Below are positions 1-7,286 of a stretch of DNA of 64,000 nt, in pieces. The stretch is from UBA668 sp040081465 (GTDB lineage: Bacteria > Actinomycetota > Acidimicrobiia > Acidimicrobiales > Ilumatobacteraceae), in contig JBEBGL010000004.1 of assembly GCA_040081465.1 (NCBI GenBank), positions 1 through 64,000 of the forward strand. Reading direction: 5' to 3'. The stretch's first letter is position 1; each line of letters starts with the position of its first letter. Under the pieces are notes generated by a model. The model did no database searches, was not told where the DNA came from, and was given only the letters and a program-made list of their open reading frames with translations. Both the position numbers and the translations under genes were made by a program.

Positions 1-257
1 TCGTCTTTCCGAATCGTCATCGGTCTTTCCCGACGCCAGCGGTCTTTCCCACTGTCATTCCCCGCTTCTGGTGCCAGGCTGCGGTGAATCGGCCCCGTGC
101 GCCATTTCTGGTCACGATGTCTCTTCACTACCTAACTAATTAGGCGGCGAGAGCGAACTGCTCGTTGGCAATTCATGTTTGTGCCCCGTTTAGCGAGTCT
201 GAGCAACTCGGGTCGCACGCCCGCCCAGTGAATCTGACGTCGAAACCTGTCAGCCCC
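1..257 (-). ncRNA. ssrA: transfer-messenger RNA (tmRNA), 5' part
   Basis: This is the 5' portion of a tmRNA gene, which rescues ribosomes stalled on broken mRNAs and tags the nascent peptide for proteolysis. Read on the minus strand it begins at 257 with GGGGCTGACAGGTTTCGAC, the usual tmRNA start: the 5' half of the tRNA-Ala-like acceptor stem followed by the D-like region. Minus-strand positions 169-143 encode the tag ANEQFALAA, and 142-140 is its TAA stop; ending in ALAA is diagnostic. Positions 1-60 hold three spaced GGAAAGAC motifs, fitting the pseudoknot-rich region. The 3' tRNA-like half lies beyond the left edge. It starts 19 bases after the stop of the GGDEF-EAL gene. Its protein partner SmpB is encoded at the head of the same gene run. 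Confidence 0.92.
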
Positions 258-276
258 ATTGATTGGGATAGCTCTA

Positions 277-2895
277 TCAACCTACCAGTGAACGCTCGAA
301 CAATTCACGGAGGTTTTCTGCTGCCATCGGACGATGTAGCAAGAATCCCTGCGCGTAGTGGCAGCCAAGCCGGGCCAGCTCGGCTAGCTCGCGGTCGGTC
401 TCGACGCCCTCGGCGATCGCGGTCATCGCGAATCCGTCGGCGAGCGACAGGATCGTGCGAGTGAGCGCCTGATGATCTGTGTTGACGTCGACATCGCGAA
501 CGAAAGCCCGATCGATCTTGACCACGTCGACGCTCAGTGACTGAAGGTACGCAAGCGACGAGAACCCGGTACCGAAGTCGTCGATGGCCGAACGCACGCC
601 AACCTCGCGCAGTCGACTCAGAATCGAGCGAGCATTCACGCTTTCGTTGACGAGCATCGACTCAGTGATCTCGAGCATCAGGCGGTGAGCCGGCAGTCGC
701 GTCTCGGCGAGCGTCGCGAGTACGAGGTCAGCGAACTGGTCGTTCAACTGCACGGCCGATACGTTGACGCTGACGTACGACTCGGCGCCGCCGCCCGTCC
801 ATGCCGCCGCCTCGGCGCACGCTGTGCGCAGCACCCATTGACCGATCGCTCTGATCTGCCCCGACTGTTCGGCGACCGGAATGAACTCCGCGGGTGAGAT
901 CTCGCCGAGAACCGGGTGCCTCCACCGCAATAGGGCCTCAGCGCCGGAGATGCGATTGACCCGCGTGTCCATGATCGGCTGATACGCCACCCAGAACTCG
1001 CCTCGCGCGAGCGCAACCGCGAGGTCCATGCGCAGTTCAAACTGTCGGTTGGCGTCGTCGTGCATTTCGGGATCGAACAACGTCACCTTCGACTTGCCGT
1101 CGCGCTTGGAGGCGTACATCGCGATGTCGGCTGACCGCAACAGTTCCACAGGCGTCGCGGCATCGCGTGAGCACACGACTCCGGCGCTCGCGCGAACCGC
1201 AAACGATCCACTGGCGATGTGCACTGGAAGCGCCAGGCTTTCGAGAGCGCGCTCGGCGAGGACAACCGCTTCCGCTTCGTCGGTGCCCTCTAGGAGGATC
1301 ACGAACTCGTCGCCACCGAGTCGGGCAACCGTGTCGCCATAACGCACGCATGCGCTCAATCGATCAGCGACCGCGCGCAACAACTCATCGCCGGTCGTGT
1401 GGCCGAGGCTGTCGTTGAACGACTTGAAATCGTCGATGTCGACAAGCACGAGTGACATTCCGACTTCTTCGTTGCGCGTACGCAAGTCGACCGAGTGTTG
1501 GATGCGGTCGAAGAGCAATGCACGGTTGGGGAGGCCAGTCAACGTGTCGTGCAGCGATTGATGCCGCAGTTCGGCCGTGAGCTGAGCCTGCTCGGTGATG
1601 TCCTGCGCTGTGATCACCCAACCGTTCACATTCGGTGTATCGATCTGGTTAGAAAGGGTCAGCTTCACGATCGACTGCGTCACGGCGTCGCTTTGCGACC
1701 GAATCTTGCATTCCCATGTTGCAGACTCGCCAGACCCGAGTCGCGCGGTGCGCGCGCTGAGGTCGTCGATGCCGCTCAGGTGATGAGTGAGCATCGCATC
1801 CATGCGATGACCGACCCACTCGTCGAGCGCTACGTGGGTCAGTCGCTCGATCGATGGCGTCATGTAGCGGATCGTGCCGTCGGGATCTGCGAGGCCGATC
1901 ACATCGTTGGAACTACCTACCATCGCCGTCAGTCGGCGTTGGTTAACCGTGGCCGACGTCTCGGCGACCATGCGCAGCAACCCGAACACGCGCATGCGAG
2001 TGGTGATCATGATTGCGGTCCACGCAACCGCCCAAACGACCAGACTGGCTTTGGCGACAAGATTTCCGACTTCGATGAAGATCGTCGCGGCAAGAATGAT
2101 GTTGACCGCGCCCTGCAGGACCAACGTGTGCTTGATCTCGAGGTGCGTCAAGCGCGTTGCAGGTTGCCGCGGTGTCCACGGCTGCGCGCGGTTCGTCAGT
2201 GCCGTCCCGACGATGACGTACCCGATCGCCCACAGTGTGTCGATGCGGCCGCCGTGCGTGTAGCCGGACCACAGCGCGGCGAACGAGTCGGTGAAGGCTT
2301 GCAGCACGAAGCCGGCGAGCAGGAGGTTTGCGCTAAGTCGCCGGCCGCGCGCGCCCGTTACCAGTAGCACCGCCATGGCCACGAGGGCCACGCCCAGCAC
2401 TGCGCCGCCAAAGCGCGTCAGCCAATCGAGGGGAGTTGCGCCGCCGTCACCGAAGAGGGTTTCGTACATCGTCGACCACACGACCGTGCCGACCGCGACT
2501 GCCACCGCCACAGCATCGAACCACCCGAACTGGTGGCGTGAAGCGGTCTGCGCCCGAAACAGCATCATCAGGCTGCACAACTGCACGCCGTACGCGATCA
2601 GGAAGATGACATCGATCGCTTGGCCAGAATCCGGCAGCGCTTTGAGCGTTATACAGATGTAGTCGACGAGCTCGCCGACGGCCGCGAGCGCTAGGCCAGC
2701 GGTCAATACCCACCACGCGCTCTTGCCGGGTGCGTGGTATTGGCGAAGAGCGAGTGCCGCGAAGAGCGGGGCCGACAACGCCAGCGCGACGAAGAGCGCC
2801 TGAGTCGCGTTTGAGCGCGGCAAGGCCAGGTACAGGGCACAACCCAATAGGCCGATTGTCAGATACCAGCGGTTCAAGCCCGCCCTTGTCGTCAC
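277..2895 (-). CDS. membrane-anchored PAS-GGDEF-EAL cyclic-di-GMP signalling protein
   Basis: An 872-residue protein likely to make and/or degrade cyclic di-GMP. Residues 1 to about 305 form a polytopic membrane domain of eight or more hydrophobic helices. A PAS-like sensor follows (about 320-435), ending in the typical AQDITEQ linker. Then come a GGDEF domain with an intact GGDEF signature (RLGGDEFVILLEG) and an EAL domain with the EALLRW and DDFGTGFSS motifs intact. Both catalytic halves could therefore be active. The start is GTG with GGAGAC upstream. It is the last protein gene of the minus-strand run and stops 19 bases before ssrA. The integral membrane sensor does not match a domain I can name with certainty. 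Confidence 0.93.
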   Translation of the reverse strand: MTTRAGLNRWYLTIGLLGCALYLALPRSNATQALFVALALSAPLFAALALRQYHAPGKSAWWVLTAGLALAAVGELVDYICITLKALPDSGQAIDVIFLIAYGVQLCSLMMLFRAQTASRHQFGWFDAVAVAVAVGTVVWSTMYETLFGDGGATPLDWLTRFGGAVLGVALVAMAVLLVTGARGRRLSANLLLAGFVLQAFTDSFAALWSGYTHGGRIDTLWAIGYVIVGTALTNRAQPWTPRQPATRLTHLEIKHTLVLQGAVNIILAATIFIEVGNLVAKASLVVWAVAWTAIMITTRMRVFGLLRMVAETSATVNQRRLTAMVGSSNDVIGLADPDGTIRYMTPSIERLTHVALDEWVGHRMDAMLTHHLSGIDDLSARTARLGSGESATWECKIRSQSDAVTQSIVKLTLSNQIDTPNVNGWVITAQDITEQAQLTAELRHQSLHDTLTGLPNRALLFDRIQHSVDLRTRNEEVGMSLVLVDIDDFKSFNDSLGHTTGDELLRAVADRLSACVRYGDTVARLGGDEFVILLEGTDEAEAVVLAERALESLALPVHIASGSFAVRASAGVVCSRDAATPVELLRSADIAMYASKRDGKSKVTLFDPEMHDDANRQFELRMDLAVALARGEFWVAYQPIMDTRVNRISGAEALLRWRHPVLGEISPAEFIPVAEQSGQIRAIGQWVLRTACAEAAAWTGGGAESYVSVNVSAVQLNDQFADLVLATLAETRLPAHRLMLEITESMLVNESVNARSILSRLREVGVRSAIDDFGTGFSSLAYLQSLSVDVVKIDRAFVRDVDVNTDHQALTRTILSLADGFAMTAIAEGVETDRELAELARLGCHYAQGFLLHRPMAAENLRELFERSLVG

Positions 2896-2997
2896 GTCTG
2901 TCTCCGCTCTCGCCGACGTTCAAGGGAAATCGGCACAAATGGGGTCGAACTTGACCAACGTTCGGCGTCGTATTGACATCCGCCGGGTCGCCGGTAG

Positions 2998-4251
2998 CTA
3001 CGACACCTTGAAGGCGACGACGACTGAGAACTCGGGGATACCGCTATGCGACTCGCTTGTCGCGATGCGGGTGCACACCCATCCGTCGTACAGGTCGCCG
3101 AGATCGAACGCACTGCAGTCGGCCATCATCGCGATGTCGTCCAACGTCGGCGTGAACGGCACCGTTGAGTTCCAGGCGATCCCACAATCGTCGTTGGTTC
3201 CATAGCCAGGGTTGATGTCGCCCATCGTGCAATATGGCGCGGGATCGCGTTCCACACCGCGCATCTGCAACGTCGGGCCTGCGCCGTCGCTCATCGCGAA
3301 CACGCCGGCGACGTTGTCAAGGTGGCTGAGATCGATACGGCTGCCGTCGCCGCGCTCGTATTGGCCGTTGCGGCCTACTTCATCGAGGTCGGTGTACCAG
3401 GCGAACGACAGCTCACCCTTGTTGCGACCATGGTCGCCGTCGTAGATGATGTCGATCGCCGCGAAAGCGATTACGACATCGTTGCCCAGGTATGGCGTGA
3501 CTAGCGACCCAACCACGTAGCTGCTGCGGACGTCGGTGTCGGTCGCACGCACGATGATCCAATACTCGGTCTGCTCGTTGAGGTCGGCCAGCGTGTCTGC
3601 GAACCACGTGTCGAGATCGCCGTGCGTGTTGACCACCGGCTGTGCGCCGGGAAAGTAAGGCCGACCATCATCGGTTACGTGCGGCGCTTCATTGTCGACG
3701 TAGATCGCGATGAACGCTGGCGTGTTCGTCTCGACCTCGATTTCTATATTGGTCGTGTCGTCTGACTGGAAGATCTGCGCACGGGTGATGCAATCCGTCG
3801 AGCAGCCACCGGTAACGGCGTTCGCGAGCCCGATGCCAGTCGGCAGGCGGCCAACTTCGACCTCGAACGGGTGCAGGTCGACCGGCGCAACACACTGTCC
3901 GTCGCAACTCGGCGGCTCGGTCGTGGGTGTTGGTGCCAGGTCGCCGTTGCCGCCGACCGGTACTTGCGGATCTGACGGATCATCGGGCTCGGTCGGGTCG
4001 CCGGACTCATCTGCTTTGGGAAGTTGGGTGGGGAGTGTCGCGGAGGGCGCGACACTCCCCACGGTGATCGCTGGTGCCGAGCTGTCGACGTCGGCTGTCG
4101 CTGTGTCCTGGCTATTCAGCATCGCCGCGGCGCCCCAAACGACGGCGGCGAACGCGGTCAAGATGGCGGCCGCTCGCCGGGTGCGCTGCACGTTTTGATC
4201 GACTGTTGCGGGGAAGTTCTTGTAAGGCATGCCGCTTATGAGTCGCGGCAC
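2998..4251 (-). CDS. putative membrane-anchored or secreted protein, unknown function
   Basis: A 417-residue protein that I do not recognise. After a short basic N terminus (QRTRRAAA) there is one hydrophobic segment (about residues 27-46), consistent with a signal anchor or signal peptide. An acidic Pro/Asp/Thr-rich linker runs to about residue 110, followed by a folded domain with several Cys (CDGQC, GGCSTDC, DDCG, YCTMG). The Cys pattern suggests a disulfide-bonded extracytoplasmic protein. The start chosen is GTG at 4251, preceded by AGAAGG at a good distance; ATG at 4230 is the alternative. Codons around 64-75 carry a perfect 15-bp inverted repeat, listed separately. Confidence 0.75.
   Translation of the reverse strand: MPRLISGMPYKNFPATVDQNVQRTRRAAAILTAFAAVVWGAAAMLNSQDTATADVDSSAPAITVGSVAPSATLPTQLPKADESGDPTEPDDPSDPQVPVGGNGDLAPTPTTEPPSCDGQCVAPVDLHPFEVEVGRLPTGIGLANAVTGGCSTDCITRAQIFQSDDTTNIEIEVETNTPAFIAIYVDNEAPHVTDDGRPYFPGAQPVVNTHGDLDTWFADTLADLNEQTEYWIIVRATDTDVRSSYVVGSLVTPYLGNDVVIAFAAIDIIYDGDHGRNKGELSFAWYTDLDEVGRNGQYERGDGSRIDLSHLDNVAGVFAMSDGAGPTLQMRGVERDPAPYCTMGDINPGYGTNDDCGIAWNSTVPFTPTLDDIAMMADCSAFDLGDLYDGWVCTRIATSESHSGIPEFSVVVAFKVS
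4028..4062. repeat. perfect 15-bp inverted repeat inside a coding region
   Basis: Arms 4028-4042 (GTGGGGAGTGTCGCG) and 4048-4062 are exact reverse complements separated by a 5-base loop. The element lies in the low-complexity linker of the secreted protein and reads there as VGSVAPSATLPT. As RNA it would form a very stable hairpin about 190 bases into the coding region. Confidence 0.85.
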
Positions 4252-4272
4252 CAGACCTTCTGTCAGAAATTC

Positions 4273-4737
4273 TCACCAATATCCGGTTGCCAACTCCTTG
4301 GCCCAGGCGGGTTCGTGCACTTCGCCGCGGCTGCTAAAGCACGTCATCACAGGCTTGATGTCGAGGACGGGCGTGCCGTCGATCGCGTCGAGTCCCGACA
4401 CCTCTATATGCAGTCCGTCGACGCGCAGGATCCTGCACGACGTGAGACCGATGCGGTTCGGCCGATCCTTGGCGCGGTGAGCGAGGATTCCCGTAACGGG
4501 CCACGCCGGATTGTTGCGTGGATGGCGCGAGCCGCGGCAGATGTCTTCGGGCTTCACGCGGTCGAACAGAAACACGACTTCGATGTGCGAGAACGTCTCG
4601 AGTCCCAAGGTGGCGTCGGGCTGCACCTGCGTGGCGTCGAGTTCGATCGTGACGGTCTCGGCGTCCCAATCGTCGTCGGTCACCTGGTCGCGAGTTGAGC
4701 GAACGTACCCAATCGGTTCAACAGTGAAGCTGGTCAT
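4273..4737 (-). CDS. trmO: TsaA/TrmO-like SAM-dependent methyltransferase domain protein
   Basis: A 154-residue protein of the TsaA-like (UPF0066/VirR) family, whose characterised bacterial member TrmO methylates N6 of t6A37 in tRNA. Family features are the opening beta strand FTVEPIGYVRS, the LETFSHIEVVFLFDRV segment and RPNRIGLTSCRILRVDG (the conserved RPNxIG motif), then LDAIDGTPVLDIKP. The length equals the single TsaA domain, without the C-terminal extension of E. coli TrmO, so the tRNA substrate is inferred only from the family. The ATG start at 4737 shares its A with the TGA stop of the dimethylargininase gene, indicating translational coupling. Confidence 0.85.
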   Translation of the reverse strand: MTSFTVEPIGYVRSTRDQVTDDDWDAETVTIELDATQVQPDATLGLETFSHIEVVFLFDRVKPEDICRGSRHPRNNPAWPVTGILAHRAKDRPNRIGLTSCRILRVDGLHIEVSGLDAIDGTPVLDIKPVMTCFSSRGEVHEPAWAKELATGYW

Positions 4738-5519
4738 CAACCCAGGGTAGTTGGGGCTTCGCGCAGGCGGACGCTGAGGCAGGTGACGCAGCCTTCGAGC
4801 TTGATGTACTCGCTGATGTCGACGAGCACGGGCACGTAACCGCGAGCACTAATCGCGGCAGCGCTTCGTGGCGCATCCGACGACATGAGGACGTGAGTGT
4901 CGTCGAGCAGCACGACGTGCGCGCCGGGCTCCTCTGGCATGGAGACGAAGTTCGGGAACAGCGAAGGGTCGTCGAGCGCTGGCTCCCATCCGACGATCGT
5001 TCCGTCGGGGAGTGCGGTCACTGCCGACTTCAGGTGCAGCACCTTGCTGAGCGGCACGGTCATGACCTTTGCGCCAAGCGGCTCGAACGCTTCCGCGAGT
5101 TGCGCGATGCCTTCTTCGTTTGTCCGCCCGCCGCGACCCACGTAGATCGTGTTGCCAACCTTCAACACATCCCCGCCGTCGAGAGTTCCAGGTGCTTCGA
5201 TCGAAACGGTTCGATAACCGAACGAGCGAACCGCCTCGGCTGCGGCCGCAACCTCGGGCTTGCGTTCGTCGGCGCCAGGGCGCGCTAGTACCGCAACATC
5301 GCGGTACACGACCATCGTGTCTTCCACGAACGCCGAGTCAGGGCAGTCGGGCGCGGCCGGAACTTCGTGTGTCGTCCACCCGTGGTCGCGCATCGCTGCC
5401 ACGTATGCAGCCCACTGTTTCATCGCGAGGGGCACGTCGACCGGCGACCGATCAATGTGCGTGACGATGCCCTCCGCGAGGCGCGGACTTGGTGGACGAA
5501 CGAGAGCGATCTTGGTCAT
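4737..5519 (-). CDS. ddaH: dimethylarginine dimethylaminohydrolase (dimethylargininase) family
   Basis: A 260-residue amidinotransferase-superfamily enzyme. The best match is dimethylargininase, which hydrolyses methylated arginines to citrulline plus methylamines. It opens with the family-typical MTKIALVRPPSPRLAEGIVT. Motifs in order are DSAFVEDTMVV (substrate-binding Asp/Glu), LDGGDVL, LHLKSAVTALPDG (catalytic His) and, near the C terminus, EGCVTCLSVR with the nucleophilic Cys. Arginine deiminase is less likely because the protein is short. The start ATG overlaps the preceding stop as ATGA. It sits between a DJ-1-like gene and trmO, and no arginine transporter or catabolic partner is visible nearby. 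Confidence 0.88.
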   Translation of the reverse strand: MTKIALVRPPSPRLAEGIVTHIDRSPVDVPLAMKQWAAYVAAMRDHGWTTHEVPAAPDCPDSAFVEDTMVVYRDVAVLARPGADERKPEVAAAAEAVRSFGYRTVSIEAPGTLDGGDVLKVGNTIYVGRGGRTNEEGIAQLAEAFEPLGAKVMTVPLSKVLHLKSAVTALPDGTIVGWEPALDDPSLFPNFVSMPEEPGAHVVLLDDTHVLMSSDAPRSAAAISARGYVPVLVDISEYIKLEGCVTCLSVRLREAPTTLG

Positions 5520-6262
5520 GACAGCTTTCCAATGAAGGTACGTGCGAATAGGTACGCGTCGCCTGGCCAGCGAGCCGAGACGTAGTTGCCGTCTTCGACA
5601 ACGAATGCGGGTCGATCGTTGGTGGCCGTGCCTCGCTTTGTTCCAACGCGCGGACCGCGCACGAACTGATCGGGCGAATCGAGTGCGGCGCGCACTTCTG
5701 TTTCTACGTATGCGGGATAAGTGCGGTAGTACCGACCCCGCCGCCAGGCCGTCAAAAAGAACGCTGAACGCTCGAGGTACTTCGGCAGGCAAGTGGTGCG
5801 CTTGTTGTGTAGCACCGAACGACCATCGGCACCCTTCGCCCGAGCAAGCACCAACACGCCGTGACAGATGGCTGCGACTGGTCGGCCAAGCGCGCAGAAC
5901 GCCGCAACCTTCGCCTGCAGTTCCGTGCTGCCCAAGTACTGGCGCATTCCTGGCGCATGTCCGCCCGGCAGCAGCAAACCGTCGAACTCGCGGGGGTCGA
6001 ACGTCGACCACAGCACCGGGCGTTGGAACTCGCGGCTCCGCGTCATCTCCGCGTACCACTCTGCGGGTTCATCGGCGACGCCGAGTCGACCGAACAAGAC
6101 TCCACTTAGTAGCAGTGGATCAGCAGCCGGAGTGTTGCCGGCCGCACCGCGCTCGGTTGCGAACACAACGTCGTGCCCGGCATCGCGCAGCAACTTCCAC
6201 GGCACAGCAACTTCGGTGACATCGAAGTCGTGGTCGGGGAGTGGCAGCAGCACTCGAGCCAC
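5516..6262 (-). CDS. DJ-1/PfpI-family protein (type 1 glutamine amidotransferase fold)
   Basis: A 248-residue member of the DJ-1/ThiJ/PfpI superfamily. It starts LLPLPDHDFDVTEVAVPW, shows FDGLLLPGGHAPGMRQYLG, and carries the nucleophile elbow AAICHGVLVLARA with the Cys-His pair. Members are glyoxalases, chaperones or hydratases, and the exact role cannot be read from sequence. The internal insert LERSAFFLTAWRRGRYYRTYP and the C-terminal DGNYVSARWPGDAYLFA resemble the large-type DJ-1 proteins annotated as glutamine amidotransferase domain-containing. The start is GTG at 6262, overlapping the smpB stop by one base (TAGTG). The stop overlaps the ddaH start as ATGA, so the two genes are co-transcribed. 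Confidence 0.85.
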   Translation of the reverse strand: MARVLLPLPDHDFDVTEVAVPWKLLRDAGHDVVFATERGAAGNTPAADPLLLSGVLFGRLGVADEPAEWYAEMTRSREFQRPVLWSTFDPREFDGLLLPGGHAPGMRQYLGSTELQAKVAAFCALGRPVAAICHGVLVLARAKGADGRSVLHNKRTTCLPKYLERSAFFLTAWRRGRYYRTYPAYVETEVRAALDSPDQFVRGPRVGTKRGTATNDRPAFVVEDGNYVSARWPGDAYLFARTFIGKLS

Positions 6263-6780
6263 TAGTCGCGACCCTTCGCTTTGTGCACCATCGCGCGCGC
6301 CATCTCGCGCTTGGAATCGCGCTCGGCCAGTGCCTGGCGCTTGTCGCCCTTCTTGCGGCCGCGACCGAGGCCGAGTTCGACCTTCACCCGACCGTCCTTG
6401 AAGTACATCGACAGCAACACCAACGCGAGGTGCTCGATGGCGATGGTGTGTGACAGCTTGTCGATCTCGCGCCGGTGCATCAGCAGCTTGCGTTCGCGGT
6501 CGGGGTCGTGAGCGCCGATGCCGTGCGCGTTTTGGTACGGGGGAATGTGCACGCCGTCGAGCCACACCTGGCCGTTGATCACTCGTGCATACGAGTCGGC
6601 GACCTGTGCATGGCCCTCGCGCAACGCCTTCACCTCGCTGCCGCTCAGCACGATTCCCGTCTCGTAGGTTTCGATGATGTCGTAATCCCGACGGGCGCGT
6701 CGATTACTGGCGATCAGCTTGCGGGCGTTGTCGCGCCCGTTCAAGTTCTTGCGATCAGCGGTGGTAACCATGCGAGCCAT
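6262..6780 (-). CDS. smpB: SsrA-binding protein SmpB
   Basis: A 172-residue SmpB, the protein partner of tmRNA in trans-translation. Conserved segments are KLIASNRRARRDYDI, ETYETGIVLSGSEVKALREG, VWLDGVHIPPY, RKLLMHRREIDKL, and the basic tail ELGLGRGRKKGDKRQALAERD that enters the ribosomal decoding site. The ATG at 6780 was preferred over 6831. The longer form would overlap the divergent mec start, and 6780 lies 7 bases from a TACCGC -10-like box. It heads the minus-strand run that ends at ssrA about 6 kb downstream. In many bacteria the two genes are adjacent. Confidence 0.95.
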   Translation of the reverse strand: MARMVTTADRKNLNGRDNARKLIASNRRARRDYDIIETYETGIVLSGSEVKALREGHAQVADSYARVINGQVWLDGVHIPPYQNAHGIGAHDPDRERKLLMHRREIDKLSHTIAIEHLALVLLSMYFKDGRVKVELGLGRGRKKGDKRQALAERDSKREMARAMVHKAKGRD

Positions 6781-6787
6781 CAGGGTA

Positions 6788-6797
6788 GCGGTACCCT
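6788..6797. promoter_or_regulatory. overlapping divergent -10 elements, smpB (minus) and mec (plus)
   Basis: The plus strand has TACCCT at 6792-6797, ending 9 bases before the mec ATG. The minus strand has TACCGC at 6793-6788, ending 7 bases before the smpB ATG. The two hexamers share the TA step 6792-6793, within the inverted repeat GGGTAGCGGTACCC (6783-6796). Leaderless transcripts are predicted on both sides. Confidence 0.5.
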
Positions 6798-6806
6798 TCC
6801 GAGCCA

Positions 6807-7232
6807 ATGCCCGAGGTTTCTTTACCGCCATCCCGCCCGCTGTCGTTCAGCACGACCGAGTACGCGCGCATGATCGGCGCGGCGTACGACGGCTACCCGC
6901 TCGAGGCATGCGGGTTGCTGGTGGGCGAGGGCACACGAGTTCACCGATTCGTCGCGTGCACCAACGAGGCTGCCTCGGCGCGCGTGTACAGCGTTCCGGG
7001 CAAGGAGTTGTTGCAAGCCGAACGTGCAGCCGAAGCCGACGGCCTTGCCATCATCGGGGTGTTCCACAGCCACACGCACAGCGAGCCGTACCCAAGCCCG
7101 ACCGACGTCGACCAAGCGCCAGATCCGACCTGGCTGTATGTGATCGTCGGCCTTAAGCGCGAGGCACCGGAGGCACGCTGCTACCGCATTGTTGAGGGCG
7201 CGATCCGTGAAGTGCCCATCTCCGTGGGCTGA
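6807..7232 (+). CDS. mec: Mec-like JAMM/M67 metallopeptidase
   Basis: A 141-residue zinc isopeptidase-like protein of the JAB/MPN family. The JAMM motif is complete: Glu33 in PLEACGLLVG, then HSHTHSEPYPSPTD with His87, His89, Ser97 and Asp100 (HxHx7Sx2D). In mycobacteria Mec releases cysteine from the carrier protein CysO after CysM has added it. Here mec is followed by cysM after 54 bases, matching the mycobacterial order mec-cysO-cysM except that cysO is absent. No Shine-Dalgarno sequence precedes the ATG, consistent with a leaderless start. ATG at 6870 would cut into the domain. Confidence 0.9.
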   Translation: MPEVSLPPSRPLSFSTTEYARMIGAAYDGYPLEACGLLVGEGTRVHRFVACTNEAASARVYSVPGKELLQAERAAEADGLAIIGVFHSHTHSEPYPSPTDVDQAPDPTWLYVIVGLKREAPEARCYRIVEGAIREVPISVG

Positions 7233-7286
7233 TGGTAGATTGTCGACCAGTTTGATCGGGATTAGGGTTCTGATGGAGATGTCGCG

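Noticed and set aside
1..50. Three spaced copies of GTCTTTCC at the left edge, resembling a short tandem or CRISPR-like repeat.
   Set aside because: On the minus strand they are GGAAAGAC motifs inside the tmRNA pseudoknot region, so ssrA explains them. The spacing is also too short for a CRISPR array.
165..464. A 99-codon plus-strand open frame near the left edge.
   Set aside because: It runs antisense to ssrA and to the 3' end of the GGDEF-EAL gene, and its translation is Arg-rich without protein-like features.
6781..6831. A longer smpB start at 6831 (17 more residues, Lys/Arg-rich).
   Set aside because: It would overlap the divergent mec start codon. Known SmpB proteins begin close to the KLIASNRRAR segment, and the -10-like spacing supports 6780.
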